A stretch of 64,000 nt of DNA from Reinekea blandensis MED297 (GCF_000153185.1 NZ_CH724154.1:80745-144744), one strand, 5' to 3'; positions 29,546-39,693 are shown, counted from the stretch's first letter. Translations and numbers: made by a program. The notes: generated by a model from the sequence alone, not told the origin.

Positions 29546-29574
29546 TTTCAATAGCGGCAATTCCCCGCTATTAT
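29546..29574 (+). promoter_or_regulatory. Candidate dusB-fis promoter with GC-rich discriminator
   Basis: TTTCAA (29546-29551), 17-bp spacer, TATTAT (29569-29574), then TTCGCGCCC. A GC-rich discriminator between -10 and +1 is a known hallmark of stringently controlled promoters, including E. coli fis. The spacer contains the hairpin AATAGCGG / CCGCTATT (29550-29572). Start would be near 29581, about 33 bp before the dusB GTG. Confidence 0.5.
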
Positions 29575-29613
29575 TTCGCGCCCTTGAGCTGAGCAATTTT
29601 TAATCGATCTGAC

Positions 29614-30603
29614 GTGTTTTCCATCGGACCTTACAGCATTACTGAAAAAACCGTTCTGGCACCGATGGCCGGCGTGACCGATCAACCGTTTCGCAAGCTC
29701 TGTCGATCGCTTGGTGCCGGATTGGTGGTCTCTGAGATGGTGACCAGCGACAAACGCCTCTGGAAGACAAACAAGTCCCGATGGCGACTGGACCACTCTG
29801 GAGAAGCAGAACCGATCAGCGTGCAGATCGCCGGAGGCGATGCGCAGATGCTGGCCGAAGCAGCCAAGACCAATGCCGAGTTCGGTGCTCAGGTTATCGA
29901 CATCAACATGGGCTGCCCAGCCAAAAAAGTCTGTAACAAGGCTGCGGGTTCTGCCCTGATGAAAGATGAACGGTTAGTGCACGAAATCCTGACGGCGGTC
30001 ACCGCGGCAGTTTCCGTTCCGGTTACACTAAAAATTCGTACCGGTTGGGATCGACAGTCAAAGAACGCGATTGCGATCGCCCGAATGGCCGAAGATGCTG
30101 GCATTGCATTGCTGTCCGTTCATGGCCGTACACGGGCGGATGCGTATCGTGGCGATGCCGAATACGACACCATTGCCCGGGTCAAAGAAGCTGTGTCCAT
30201 TCCGGTGTTGGCCAATGGTGATATTGACCATCCGGAAAAAGCGGCCCAGGTCTTGCGAGACACCGGTGCCGATGGCGTCATGATCGGCCGCGCGGCTCAG
30301 GGGAATCCGTGGATTTTCCGCGAAATAAATCATTATCTGAAAACCGGCGAGTGCCTGGCACCACCGGCTTTCGAAGAAGTTCAGACAACGCTGCTTAATC
30401 ATTTGTCGGCGTTGTATCAGTTTTATGGCGACTATATGGGGCTGCGTATCGCCCGTAAGCACCTGGGGTGGTACTTCACGGCTCAGGGTGTCGCAAAAAC
30501 TGAATACCGACATATACATCAGTTGGACAGCAGTCAGGCACAGTTGTCCGCTGTACAACAGCTTTTAGACACGATAGACACCATTAAGGATACCGCTGCA
30601 TGA
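29614..30603 (+). CDS. dusB: tRNA-dihydrouridine synthase DusB
   Basis: DusB is an FMN enzyme that reduces specific uridines (U17 in E. coli) to dihydrouridine in tRNA. The 329-aa protein shows [21 protein letters not shown], the catalytic-Cys region [35 protein letters not shown], and the phosphate-binding [18 protein letters not shown]. Start is a GTG at 29614 (MFSIGPYSI), matching the E. coli N-terminus; there is no strong ribosome site. It overlaps fis by 4 bp, as in the classic dusB-fis operon. Confidence 0.96.
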   Translation: MFSIGPYSITEKTVLAPMAGVTDQPFRKLCRSLGAGLVVSEMVTSDKRLWKTNKSRWRLDHSGEAEPISVQIAGGDAQMLAEAAKTNAEFGAQVIDINMGCPAKKVCNKAAGSALMKDERLVHEILTAVTAAVSVPVTLKIRTGWDRQSKNAIAIARMAEDAGIALLSVHGRTRADAYRGDAEYDTIARVKEAVSIPVLANGDIDHPEKAAQVLRDTGADGVMIGRAAQGNPWIFREINHYLKTGECLAPPAFEEVQTTLLNHLSALYQFYGDYMGLRIARKHLGWYFTAQGVAKTEYRHIHQLDSSQAQLSAVQQLLDTIDTIKDTAA

Positions 30604-30899
30604 ACTACGAACCCGTTGCACCGATGACTGAAACCAAAGAAACGCTCCAAGTACAGGCAGCCTCGGAAAATCCCCAGACGCTTCGTGACAGCGTTGAAAT
30701 TGCCATGCGCAATTATTTCGCCAACCTCGATGGCCAGGATGTGACCAACGTCCACCAAATGGTTCTGACCGAGGTGGAAGCGCCGATGCTGGAGGCGGTC
30801 ATGCGTTATTGCCGCGACAACCAAACCAAGGCCAGTAAAGTGCTCGGATTGAACCGAGGTACACTGCGCAAAAAGCTGAAGCAGTACGGCTTACTGTAA
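30600..30899 (+). CDS. fis: Nucleoid-associated protein and factor for inversion stimulation Fis
   Basis: Fis is a homodimeric DNA-bending protein that activates rRNA promoters and shapes the nucleoid. The 99-aa product has the variable N-terminal beta-arm region and the C-terminal helix-turn-helix ([20 protein letters not shown] followed by KLKQYGLL). Length matches E. coli (98). It overlaps dusB by 4 bp, and a UUCG-loop hairpin follows the stop codon. Confidence 0.97.
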   Translation: MNYEPVAPMTETKETLQVQAASENPQTLRDSVEIAMRNYFANLDGQDVTNVHQMVLTEVEAPMLEAVMRYCRDNQTKASKVLGLNRGTLRKKLKQYGLL

Positions 30900-30907
30900 C
30901 CAGCAGA

Positions 30908-30931
30908 CAAAGGCGACTTCGGTCGCCTTTG
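30908..30931 (+). terminator. Terminator hairpin after fis
   Basis: CAAAGGCGAC, TTCG loop, GTCGCCTTTG: a 10-bp stem with a stable tetraloop, 9 bp after the fis stop. The T-run is interrupted (CCTTTGTCATTTCTG). Confidence 0.75.
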
Positions 30932-30998
30932 TCATTTCTGTCATCCGGAAACTGACCAACCAATCAAACTACACTTTGCAACCACCACTGAGGACATC

Positions 30999-32594
30999 AT
31001 GAGCCAGACCGCTTCTGTGATCGCCCCGAAACGCGCCCTGATCAGTGTTTCAGACAAAACCGGTATCGTAGATTTTGCCAAAGCCCTGAGCCAGCGCGGC
31101 GTCAGCCTGATTTCAACCGGCGGCACTTTCCGCCTGCTCCGGGAACATAACATTGAAGTGACGGAAGTATCCGCCGTGACTCAGTTCCCTGAAATGATGG
31201 ATGGTCGCGTCAAAACCCTTCATCCGCTCATTCACGGCGGCATTCTCGGTCGACGCGGTGTCGATGATGCGATCATGCAAGAACACGGAATCGACGGGAT
31301 CGATCTCGTGATCGTTAACCTCTACCCTTTTGCGCAGACTATCGCTAACCCCGAGTGCACGCTGGCGGACGCGATTGAGAACATCGATATTGGTGGGCCA
31401 ACGATGGTTCGCTCAGCTGCTAAAAACCACAAAGACGTTGCTATTGTGGTCAACAGCGATCGGTATTCCAGTCTGATCGAACAATGGGATCAGGAAGGCG
31501 GACTGAACGCTGAAACCCGCTTTTCTCTGGCTCGGGAGGCATTTGAACACACCGCCGCTTATGACGGCATGATCGCGAACTACCTTGGCAGCGTACCGGC
31601 AACAACCTCCGCTGACAGCGTGCCTGAGAAATCGGAGTTTCCGAGCACATATAACAGTCAGTTTGTGTTGAAAGATGTCATGAGATACGGCGAAAACCCG
31701 CACCAAAAAGCAGCCTTCTACGTCGAACGTCAGGTTGCTGAAGCCGGCATCTCAACCATTACCACGCTGCAGGGTAAAGCCCTCAGCTACAACAACATTG
31801 CCGATACCGATGCAGCGCTCGAATGCGTCAAATCGTTCGCGGAACCAGCCTGCGTCATTGTTAAGCATGCCAATCCCTGCGGTGTGGCCACCGGTGCCAA
31901 CCTGACTGAAGCCTACCAGCGAGCGTTTTCGGTTGATCCAACCTCAGCCTTTGGTGGCATCATCGCCTTTAACCGCGAACTGGATGCCGACACCGCCGAA
32001 ACCATCATCGGCAAACAGTTTGTTGAAGTGATCATTGCTCCGAGCATCAGTAAAGGTGCTGCCGAAGTGGCGGCCCAGAAACCCAACGTTCGCTTGTTAG
32101 CGTGCGGCGAATGGGATTCTTCAGTCCCGGCGCATGACTTTAAGCGCGTCAATGGTGGACTGCTGGTGCAGGATCGGGATCTCGGTATGATCACGGCGGA
32201 TGATTTAAAAATTGTCACCAAAGCAAAACCGACAGACGCTCAAATCGACGATTTACTGTTTGCCTGGAAAGTCGCAAAGTTTGTGAAGTCCAACGCCATC
32301 GTTTACGCCAAAAACGGCATCACCACGGGTATTGGAGCCGGACAGATGAGTCGCGTTTACAGTGCGGTCATTGCTGGTATCAAGGCACGCGATGAAGGCA
32401 TCGACATCGTAGGTTCGGCAATGGCTTCAGAAGCGTTTCTGCCTTTCCGGGATGGCCTGGATCAGGCGGCCGAAATGGGTGTCTCGTGCGTTATTCAGCC
32501 CGGAGGCAGTATGCGAGATGACGAAGTCATCGCCGCGGCCGATGAGCATGGCATCGCCATGGTCTTCACCGGCATGCGCCATTTCCGCCACTAA
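30999..32594 (+). CDS. purH: Bifunctional AICAR transformylase/IMP cyclohydrolase
   Basis: PurH performs the last two steps of IMP synthesis. The N-terminal IMP cyclohydrolase domain ([44 protein letters not shown]) is followed by the AICAR transformylase domain ([26 protein letters not shown], and the C-terminal GQMSRVYS region). Length 531 aa is normal (E. coli 529). GAGGA lies just before the ATG. 15 bp separate it from purD, forming the usual purHD operon. Confidence 0.98.
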   Translation: MSQTASVIAPKRALISVSDKTGIVDFAKALSQRGVSLISTGGTFRLLREHNIEVTEVSAVTQFPEMMDGRVKTLHPLIHGGILGRRGVDDAIMQEHGIDGIDLVIVNLYPFAQTIANPECTLADAIENIDIGGPTMVRSAAKNHKDVAIVVNSDRYSSLIEQWDQEGGLNAETRFSLAREAFEHTAAYDGMIANYLGSVPATTSADSVPEKSEFPSTYNSQFVLKDVMRYGENPHQKAAFYVERQVAEAGISTITTLQGKALSYNNIADTDAALECVKSFAEPACVIVKHANPCGVATGANLTEAYQRAFSVDPTSAFGGIIAFNRELDADTAETIIGKQFVEVIIAPSISKGAAEVAAQKPNVRLLACGEWDSSVPAHDFKRVNGGLLVQDRDLGMITADDLKIVTKAKPTDAQIDDLLFAWKVAKFVKSNAIVYAKNGITTGIGAGQMSRVYSAVIAGIKARDEGIDIVGSAMASEAFLPFRDGLDQAAEMGVSCVIQPGGSMRDDEVIAAADEHGIAMVFTGMRHFRH

Positions 32595-32609
32595 TAAAAG
32601 GACTGACTG

Positions 32610-33890
32610 ATGAATATTCTGATTATCGGCAATGGCGGTCGTGAACATGCCCTGGCCTGGAAAACCGCTCAGGCTGAGACCGTTGAACGCGTCTTTGTCG
32701 CCCCCGGCAACGCTGGCACTGCGACAGAGAGCGGCGTCGAGAATGTCGACATTGACGCGCTGGACTTTCCCGCGCTGGCCAGCTTTGCCAAAGCCAACCA
32801 GGTGGCGTTGACCATCGTCGGCCCGGAAGCACCGTTGGTTGAAGGCGTGGTCGATCATTTTGAAGCCGAAGGTTTGGCCATCTTTGGCCCGACACGAGCA
32901 GCCGCTCAACTTGAAGGCTCCAAAGCCTTTACCAAGGATTTCCTCGCACGCCATCAGATTCCAACCGCGTTTTATGGTGTATTCACCGACGAAAATGAAG
33001 CCATTGCCTACATTCGAGAAAAGGGCGCGCCCATTGTCGTGAAAGCTGATGGTCTCGCTGCCGGCAAGGGCGTGATTCTGGCTCAGACTGAACAAGAAGC
33101 CGAGGAAGCGGTACGCGACATGCTGTCAGGCAATCGCTTTGGCGACGCCGGCGCGCGCGTTGTTGTCGAACAGTTTCTGACCGGCGAAGAAGCCAGCTTT
33201 ATCGTCATGGTCGACGGTGAAGATGTGCTGCCGCTGGCAACCTCGCAAGATCATAAAGCCCGGGACAATGGCGACACCGGCCCCAACACCGGCGGCATGG
33301 GAGCATACTCTCCAGCCCCGGTGGTCACCGATACCATGCACCGTCGGATCATGGATGAAGTGATTCTGCCGACTGTCAAAGGCATGCAAGCGGAAGGCAA
33401 TCGCTATCGAGGTTTCCTGTATGCAGGCATTATGGTGGGCGACGACGGCGTCCCCTATGTACTCGAATACAACTGCCGCTTCGGCGACCCGGAAACCCAA
33501 CCCATCATGATGAGACTGCAGTCGAACCTGGCTGAGCTGTGCCTGAGCGCAGTCAACGGTCAGCTGGCCCAGCAGTCGGCAGACTGGAGTCCGCAAGCCG
33601 CTATCGGCGTTGTTATGGCAGCCGGTGGCTATCCCTTTGACTATCGCAAAGGGGATGTCATCAACGGTATTGACGCGGCTGAAACTCATGGCGCGAAAGT
33701 CTTTCAGGCGGGCACCGCCCGCAACACTGATGGCCAACTGGTCACTCATGGCGGACGCGTCTTGTGTGTTACAGCCCTCGGCGAGGATGTGAAGGCGGCA
33801 CAACAGGCAGCCTATGACGCCGTGTCTGACATCCAATGGCAGGATGCTTATTTCCGTACTGACATTGGTCACCGGGCGATCAACCGCTAA
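32610..33890 (+). CDS. purD: Phosphoribosylamine--glycine ligase
   Basis: PurD makes glycinamide ribonucleotide, the second step of purine synthesis. The 426-aa ATP-grasp protein shows ILIIGNGGREHALAWK at the N-terminus, IVVKADGLAAGKGV, the family signature NTGGMGAYSPAPV, and the metal-binding YNCRFGDPETQPIMMRL. Length matches E. coli (429). A ribosome site AAGGACTGACTG precedes the ATG. A 16-bp perfect hairpin lies just after the stop codon. Confidence 0.98.
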   Translation: MNILIIGNGGREHALAWKTAQAETVERVFVAPGNAGTATESGVENVDIDALDFPALASFAKANQVALTIVGPEAPLVEGVVDHFEAEGLAIFGPTRAAAQLEGSKAFTKDFLARHQIPTAFYGVFTDENEAIAYIREKGAPIVVKADGLAAGKGVILAQTEQEAEEAVRDMLSGNRFGDAGARVVVEQFLTGEEASFIVMVDGEDVLPLATSQDHKARDNGDTGPNTGGMGAYSPAPVVTDTMHRRIMDEVILPTVKGMQAEGNRYRGFLYAGIMVGDDGVPYVLEYNCRFGDPETQPIMMRLQSNLAELCLSAVNGQLAQQSADWSPQAAIGVVMAAGGYPFDYRKGDVINGIDAAETHGAKVFQAGTARNTDGQLVTHGGRVLCVTALGEDVKAAQQAAYDAVSDIQWQDAYFRTDIGHRAINR

Positions 33891-33903
33891 TCGCCACGTT
33901 AAC

Positions 33904-33945
33904 CCGATGTCGGTGAAACTCAGACAAACGTTTCACCGACATCGG
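33904..33945 (+). terminator. 16-bp perfect hairpin after purD
   Basis: CCGATGTCGGTGAAAC (33904-33919) and GTTTCACCGACATCGG (33930-33945) pair perfectly around a 10-nt loop. There is no U-run after it, so it may act as a transcript stabiliser or a Rho-dependent or weak terminator of purHD. Confidence 0.55.
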
Positions 33946-34003
33946 TGGCTCGCTATACTATCCGGTTGATGACCACAGAACGATCAGAATACGGGATTTC
34001 ACG

Positions 34004-36355
34004 ATGCGCGCGCTGCTGCTGACAATACTGTTCTTCCATTCCATGGCAGCGCAGGGCTTTGAGACCATCCTGGTCAATGAAAACTATCTGAACCTTTCAA
34101 TCACAGAGTACAGTGATTACCTGTCGCCGACAGAGGATAATCTGTCCATTCTGGAGGTTACCAAAGCCGGCGTCGCCCGACAGTTCACACCGGTGCACAG
34201 TGACGCATTAAAGTTCAATCAACTCAGCGACAGTACCTGGTTGACCTTTGCGGTTAACAACCCGACCGGTCGCCAGGTTCGCCTGTTTCTGAACATTGAG
34301 GCGCCGTTTCTGACCAGGGCAGAACTGTATGCCAACCTGAGCGACAGCAGCGGCTACTCACTGGTCGCCACCGGCGCGGAAACAGCCTACCAACAACGGC
34401 CTTTTCAGATGGGGCGATATGTCTTGCCGGTCACTCTGAATACCGGTCTGCAACAGCTTTATCTCAACATCCAACCAAACCTTGCCACCAACATGCAGAT
34501 ACATCTGCTCGATGAAAACACGCTATTGGCTCAGAACCGGCAAGCTTTGGTCATGCGCACCCTTCAAACCAGCATTTTACTGGCCATTATCGGCGTGTGT
34601 TTGGTGGCCTACCTGCGCTACCGGATTCCTCTGTCGTTGTGGACGGCCCTCACGGTCACCGGATTTATGATCAATACCGTTGGCTGGAACGGCAGTATCA
34701 CCTGGCTGTTGAGCGGCATTCCTTTCGTCGAAGTCATTGCTATTAACGCCGGTGCCTTTCTGATGATCCTCGGATTATCCCGCGTCCTGTTACTGATCCG
34801 ATCCGAGAGTTACAGCAGCTGGTTAACTGATGCATTAATCTGGGTCGGCCGCCTGTTTATAGTCCTGTCGCTTTTAGCGTTATCACCGTTAGCGAGTCGG
34901 TTTCTGCCCATTCAGATTATCCTGCTCCCAGTCGCCTTAACCATTTTTTCGCTGTACTCATTTGAGCATCGCCCCAGCACCCTGTCTGAACGAATAGCTC
35001 TGGCAGGCCTCCTCGTCGTGATTATCTACGTCAGCATTACCACACTGGCTCTGCTCGGACTGATTTCGGCATTTACGCTGTTCCGTTTCATCATCGCCGT
35101 ACTGGCGATCACCGCCGCATCCTTGCTTACCTGGGCAGGCTGGATTGCCGCCAGAGCAAAAGGCACACGCAGAGCTGTAGAAGGATTGACGCTGCCCGAT
35201 GTCCATTGGCCGCTGTTGCGTAAAATCAACCATGAAATGCGCGGTCCGATCAACGGTGTCATGGGTATGACCGAGCTGCTGCAGGATACTTCGCTGTCAG
35301 CTCATCAACAGGAATACGTTAACACCATCCAAACCGCCGGGTTCTCGCTGTTGCGAGAAGCCGATCAGCTGCAGAACCTGATCCGCATCGGGCTTAACCG
35401 ATTACCCGACAGCGAAGACGAGTTTGATCTTTATGATCTTATTGAAGACACCGTTCAGCCATTCTCTCGCGTCGCTCACAGTAAAAAGCTGGAACTGGTT
35501 CTGGATATTGCCCCCGACATCCCGCCGCATTATCGCGGCAATGCTCACATCATCGGCCAGATTTTATCCAACCTGCTGGACAATGCACTCAAGTTTACCG
35601 AGCACGGCGAAGTACTGGTTCAGGTGAAGCCCTGGCAGCACGGGCGTGTTCGTTTTGCCATTACCGATACCGGTCCTGGCATCGCCAATGATCTGAAAAC
35701 TCAACTGTTCAACTTTCCAGACCCCAACAATGCGCAACAGCAACTGCCCAAAGACGTCCGTTTGGGATTGCCCATCAGCCGCTACTTAGTCGGCCTGCTC
35801 GGCGGACAACTGACGTTCAGCAGCGAGTTACGAATGGGTACAACCTTCTGGGTCGATCTGCCGCTACTGCCTGTGCGCCATACCGAACCACAAACTCAGG
35901 GTCATTCTGGACTGGGCATTGACGATCTTCGTCTGATGGTGGTTGATGACAACCTGACCTGCCGAAAAGTGATTGAGCATCTGGCGATGAACTGGAACGC
36001 GGAAGTCCTCAGTATGAGTAACGGCCAATCCGCACTGGCCAATCTGCACAATCAGTTTCACAAAGGCGAACCGGTCGACGTTCTGATTCTCGATCAAAAC
36101 ATGCCATCCATGAATGGCTTTGAGCTGGCGCAGCGTATTCGCCAGGACAGTGGATTGAACAAAGACATCGTGATCCTGATGATGACCGGGGCTGATGACG
36201 TGGTCAGCCTTTCCGACGGAGGCGATACCGGCATTGAGTACGTGCTGTCTAAACCGGTCTCTGCCCGCGCCCTGCGTCAGACTTTAAACCTCGCGATGCC
36301 CGCCATTCGCCGTAACCGGGAAAAACAACATGCAACGAAATCTCTCTTTTTCTGA
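34004..36355 (+). CDS. Hybrid sensor histidine kinase with 7TM-DISM sensor and receiver
   Basis: The 783-aa protein starts with a signal peptide (to about residue 18), then a periplasmic beta-rich 7TMR-DISM-type extracellular domain (about 30-170), and seven membrane segments (about 185-385). It continues with a HisKA domain (INHEMRGPINGVMGMTELL, phospho-acceptor His410), a HATPase domain (NLLDNALKFTEHGEV, DTGPGI) and one C-terminal receiver (MVVDDNLTCRK, Asp697 in LILDQNMP). It is a BarA/DISM-type hybrid kinase; the signal is unknown and no output regulator is adjacent. It overlaps coq7 by 26 bp. The ribosome site is weak. Confidence 0.9.
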   Translation: MRALLLTILFFHSMAAQGFETILVNENYLNLSITEYSDYLSPTEDNLSILEVTKAGVARQFTPVHSDALKFNQLSDSTWLTFAVNNPTGRQVRLFLNIEAPFLTRAELYANLSDSSGYSLVATGAETAYQQRPFQMGRYVLPVTLNTGLQQLYLNIQPNLATNMQIHLLDENTLLAQNRQALVMRTLQTSILLAIIGVCLVAYLRYRIPLSLWTALTVTGFMINTVGWNGSITWLLSGIPFVEVIAINAGAFLMILGLSRVLLLIRSESYSSWLTDALIWVGRLFIVLSLLALSPLASRFLPIQIILLPVALTIFSLYSFEHRPSTLSERIALAGLLVVIIYVSITTLALLGLISAFTLFRFIIAVLAITAASLLTWAGWIAARAKGTRRAVEGLTLPDVHWPLLRKINHEMRGPINGVMGMTELLQDTSLSAHQQEYVNTIQTAGFSLLREADQLQNLIRIGLNRLPDSEDEFDLYDLIEDTVQPFSRVAHSKKLELVLDIAPDIPPHYRGNAHIIGQILSNLLDNALKFTEHGEVLVQVKPWQHGRVRFAITDTGPGIANDLKTQLFNFPDPNNAQQQLPKDVRLGLPISRYLVGLLGGQLTFSSELRMGTTFWVDLPLLPVRHTEPQTQGHSGLGIDDLRLMVVDDNLTCRKVIEHLAMNWNAEVLSMSNGQSALANLHNQFHKGEPVDVLILDQNMPSMNGFELAQRIRQDSGLNKDIVILMMTGADDVVSLSDGGDTGIEYVLSKPVSARALRQTLNLAMPAIRRNREKQHATKSLFF

Positions 36356-36974
36356 CCGTCTGTTGTCACACGCCAACAACGCCCTTAAAACCCTGACTCC
36401 GGGGGCAGTTAAAGCCGCACAGCCAAGCCCGGCGGCTGAACTGCCATCCGGCGAAGCACTGGATCAAGCCAGGCGTCAGCACATCGCGCGCTTAATGCGG
36501 ATTAACCATACCGGCGAAGTATGCGCTCAGGGGTTATACCAGGGTCAGTCGTTAACGGCACGACTGCCGGACATCCGTGCCTCTATGGAAGCCGCCTCTG
36601 AAGAAGAGTTTGACCATCTGGTTTGGTGCGAAGACCGGATCAAAGAACTCGGAGGTCGCACCAGCTACCTGAACCCGGGCTTTTACACCCTATCGTACGT
36701 CCTGGGCGCTCTGGCCGGCGCGGCCGGAGACAAATGGTCTCTGGGGTTTGTGGCGGCCACCGAAGATCAGGTCAGCCTGCATTTAAAAGATCATCTGGAT
36801 CAGATCGACCAAGACGATGCCCGCTCAAGTGCCATCCTTCAACAAATGCTCGATGATGAAGAACGGCACGCAAAAAACGCATTGGACGCCGGGGGCGTAG
36901 CGTTTCCGGGCTGGGTGAAATCCGCCATGACCGTCATTTCAAAAGCCATGACGAAAACGACTTACCGGGTCTGA
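36330..36974 (+). CDS. coq7: Coq7 family demethoxyubiquinol hydroxylase
   Basis: Coq7 is a di-iron, ferritin-like membrane-bound monooxygenase that hydroxylates the ring in the late steps of ubiquinone synthesis. The 214-aa protein shows the iron-ligand motifs RINHTGEVCAQGLY, SEEEFDHLVWCE, TEDQVSLHLKDH and DDEERHAKNA. Gammaproteobacteria use either UbiF or Coq7; this is the Coq7 type found in Pseudomonas. The start overlaps the end of the upstream kinase by 26 bp, so translation may be coupled to it. Confidence 0.95.
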   Translation: MQRNLSFSDRLLSHANNALKTLTPGAVKAAQPSPAAELPSGEALDQARRQHIARLMRINHTGEVCAQGLYQGQSLTARLPDIRASMEAASEEEFDHLVWCEDRIKELGGRTSYLNPGFYTLSYVLGALAGAAGDKWSLGFVAATEDQVSLHLKDHLDQIDQDDARSSAILQQMLDDEERHAKNALDAGGVAFPGWVKSAMTVISKAMTKTTYRV

Positions 36975-36983
36975 AGACCGACC

Positions 36984-38408
36984 TCATTCGTCTTCATCAC
37001 CGGCACCGTCGTCGAGCCCAAGCTCTTTGATTTTCCGGGTCAGGGTGTTTCGTCCCCAACCAAGCAGCTCAGCGGCATCACGACGACGCCCCGCCGTATG
37101 CTTCAGAGCGGTTTCAATCATGACCCGCTCAAACGCCGGTACGGCAATATCCAGTATCCGGCTCTCACCCCGGGTCAACTCGCGATCGGTCCAGTTACGC
37201 AGGGACTGCTCCCAGTTTTCATGACCACCACCAGAGCCGGTTTCTTCGATCAGTTCCGGGGGCAAATCGCTGACCAGTACTTCCCGGCCTGACGCCATGA
37301 CGGTGATCCAACGACAGATATTTTCCAACTGTCGGACGTTGCCCGGCCAGGGCAAACGGGTCAGGTACGCAGCCGTATCCTGACGTAACGTCTTCGGCTC
37401 CACACCCAGTTCTTTGGCTGCTTTCAGCAGGAAGAACTCCAGCAACTTCGGAATATCTTCACGACGGTCGGACAGTTTTGGAATATGAATGCGAATCACG
37501 TTCAGGCGGTGGAATAAATCTTCCCGGAAGCGCCCTTCTTCGACCAACTTTTCCAGATTCTGGTGTGTTGCCGCGATGATCCGGACATCGACATTAATTG
37601 AAGTATGGCCACCGACCCGATAGAACTCGCCATCGGCCAGCACCCTCAGCAACCGGGTTTGTGTCTCCGCCGGCATGTCACCAATTTCGTCTAAAAACAA
37701 AGTGCCGCCGTCGGCCTGTTCGAACCGCCCACGACGCTGATTCTGCGCACCGGTGAAGGCGCCTTTTTCATGACCGAACAGTTCGGACTCCATCAGATCA
37801 CGAGGGATCGCAGCCATGTTCAACGCAATAAAAGGAAAATCCCGACGCGGTGAATGCCGATGCAGTGCCTGCGCAACCAGTTCTTTACCAGTGCCCGACT
37901 CGCCATTGATCAAAACCGTAATGTTGGATTGCGACAACCGGCCAATGGCGCGGAAGACTTCCTGCATCGCCGGTGCTTCACCGATGATTTCAGTCTGGGT
38001 TTGCGCCACGGGCACTTCTTGTGCCGGCATCTGTTTAGCCCGATGTTCCAAAGCTCGGTCAACCAATGCCAACGCTTCATCAACGTCGAAAGGTTTCGGC
38101 AGATACTCAAACGCGCCGCCCTGAAAAGACGCCACAGCACTGTCCAGGTCAGAGTGCGCGGTCATGATAATGACCGGAATTTCAGGATGCTCTGTCTGAA
38201 TACGCTGCAATAACTCCAGACCGTCCATTCCATCCATGCGAACATCACTGATAATGACATCTGGAGTCTGATGCGACAGTTTACGCAACAGACTTTCTCC
38301 GCTCTCATAGACGGTACAGTGGTAACCCTGTTTGGACAATGCTCGATCCAACACCCATCGGATAGACCGATCATCGTCCACAACCCAGATGTCCTTCGAA
38401 TTAGACAT
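36984..38408 (-). CDS. ntrC: Nitrogen regulation response regulator NtrC (sigma54 activator)
   Basis: NtrC (GlnG) activates sigma54 promoters under nitrogen limitation once phosphorylated by NtrB. The 474-aa product has a receiver ([10 protein letters not shown], Asp55), a central AAA+ domain (Walker [13 protein letters not shown], the GAFTGA sigma54 loop, LFLDEIGDM) and a C-terminal Fis-type helix-turn-helix ([20 protein letters not shown]). I chose ATG 38408, preceded by TGGAGG seven bases upstream and overlapping ntrB by 8 bp; an upstream ATG at 38495 would read 29 unrelated residues within ntrB. The GAFTGA motif is intact. Confidence 0.97.
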   Translation of the reverse strand: MSNSKDIWVVDDDRSIRWVLDRALSKQGYHCTVYESGESLLRKLSHQTPDVIISDVRMDGMDGLELLQRIQTEHPEIPVIIMTAHSDLDSAVASFQGGAFEYLPKPFDVDEALALVDRALEHRAKQMPAQEVPVAQTQTEIIGEAPAMQEVFRAIGRLSQSNITVLINGESGTGKELVAQALHRHSPRRDFPFIALNMAAIPRDLMESELFGHEKGAFTGAQNQRRGRFEQADGGTLFLDEIGDMPAETQTRLLRVLADGEFYRVGGHTSINVDVRIIAATHQNLEKLVEEGRFREDLFHRLNVIRIHIPKLSDRREDIPKLLEFFLLKAAKELGVEPKTLRQDTAAYLTRLPWPGNVRQLENICRWITVMASGREVLVSDLPPELIEETGSGGGHENWEQSLRNWTDRELTRGESRILDIAVPAFERVMIETALKHTAGRRRDAAELLGWGRNTLTRKIKELGLDDGAGDEDE

Positions 38409-39477
38409 TCGCTGCCTCCAGAGGAAAATAAACACTGAACGTTGTGCATCCGGGGTCACTGTTGCATTCGACCATCCCGTGATGCAGCTCAACAAACTGC
38501 TGTACTATCGATAACCCCAAGCCGGTTCCGGATGCCCGACCGGAAATCATGGGGTAAAAAATCTTTTCCAGAAGATCCCGATCAATCCCCGGACCGTTAT
38601 CAATGATGTCCACCCGCACCACCAGACGGTGACGCTGTTGACGAATGGTAAACTGGCGAACCGATCGGGTTTTAAAGGTCAGCTTGGCGTCACTCTGACC
38701 ACTTTCGGTGAGCGCCTGCAGCGCATTGCGACTGATGTTCAAAAACACCTGAATGAGCTGAGCCTCGTCCCCGCTCATTGGCGGAATCGACGGATCGTAA
38801 TCACGTTGCAAGTTAATCCGTGAACCGGCTTCGGCTTTCATGAGTGAAAACACACGCTCTAAAACCTGATGAACATTCAGCGACCGGAACTCCGGTAACT
38901 GATGACTGCCCAACAGCCGATCGACCAGATTGCGTAACCGATCGGCTTCTTCGATGATGACCCGGGTGTACTCCTGTAACTCATCACCCGGCAACTCCGA
39001 AGCCAGTAATTGCGCGGCCCCACGAATACCGCCTAACGGATTTTTAATTTCATGCGCCAGGCCCCGAACCAGATGCCGACTGGTTTCTGATTGATCGACA
39101 CGGCCTTCATCACGCGAGATGCGTACAGCCCTGTCCGCCGGGACCATTTCAACGATGATGTGCAAATGCCCCCGGTCCATGTAAGGACTGACGATGTAAT
39201 CCAGCGTCAGATTCTCCCCATAAACCAGTCGCCAATGCGCCGCTCGCACGGAAACGGATGCTCCTTCTGCAATCGCCGTATTGAGCACTTGACTGACATC
39301 ATCCGGCTGAACAAAAAGATGCTCAAAGGATTGCCCGATCAACTGTTTTTCCGAGCGCACCAACAGCAACTCAGCTGATGAGTTCAGATGTTCAACATGC
39401 AACTCCGCATCGAGAACGACCACAGCAGTAAACTGATGATCGAGTATCCGACGGAATGCATTCTCTTGATCGTTCAA
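38401..39477 (-). CDS. ntrB: Nitrogen regulation sensor kinase NtrB
   Basis: NtrB (GlnL) is the cytoplasmic kinase/phosphatase of NtrC, controlled by PII proteins. The 358-aa protein has an N-terminal PAS domain (about 5-115), a HisKA domain (GLAHEIKNPLGGIRGAAQLL, His142) and a HATPase domain (VFLNISRNALQAL, DNGPGIDRD, GTGLGLSIVQ). No membrane segment is seen. glnA is not adjacent. The 352-bp leader upstream contains an NtrC-like palindrome, suggesting autoregulation. Confidence 0.96.
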   Translation of the reverse strand: MNDQENAFRRILDHQFTAVVVLDAELHVEHLNSSAELLLVRSEKQLIGQSFEHLFVQPDDVSQVLNTAIAEGASVSVRAAHWRLVYGENLTLDYIVSPYMDRGHLHIIVEMVPADRAVRISRDEGRVDQSETSRHLVRGLAHEIKNPLGGIRGAAQLLASELPGDELQEYTRVIIEEADRLRNLVDRLLGSHQLPEFRSLNVHQVLERVFSLMKAEAGSRINLQRDYDPSIPPMSGDEAQLIQVFLNISRNALQALTESGQSDAKLTFKTRSVRQFTIRQQRHRLVVRVDIIDNGPGIDRDLLEKIFYPMISGRASGTGLGLSIVQQFVELHHGMVECNSDPGCTTFSVYFPLEAANV

Positions 39478-39618
39478 CCTGATTACCCTTTTCTTTGTTC
39501 AACGCCCTGACGCAAGAAACAGGCCATCGATGACAGGTGTCGGGACATTTCGTTTGAAAGTAGCTGATCAATCTGCACCACCGATGGACACTTGGTTTTG
39601 CCCAAACCAACCCGCCTG

Positions 39619-39634
39619 CACAATCACAGTGCCA
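39619..39634 (-). promoter_or_regulatory. Possible sigma54 promoter of ntrBC (-12 imperfect)
   Basis: Minus strand TGGCACTGTGATTGTG: the -24 element TGGCAC is exact and the N5 spacer is correct, but the -12 reads TTGTG instead of TTGCW. Without the GC at -12 this is only a candidate. Confidence 0.3.
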
Positions 39635-39678
39635 AACACGACTGATCGCACCAAATTAAAACACAATGGCAAATATAA

Positions 39679-39693
39679 GCACTATTATAGTGC
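39679..39693. promoter_or_regulatory. NtrC-type binding site upstream of ntrBC
   Basis: GCACTATTATAGTGC is a 15-bp palindrome with the GCAC-N7-GTGC spacing of known NtrC sites at glnA. It lies about 200 bp before the ntrB start. Binding is inferred. Confidence 0.6.
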
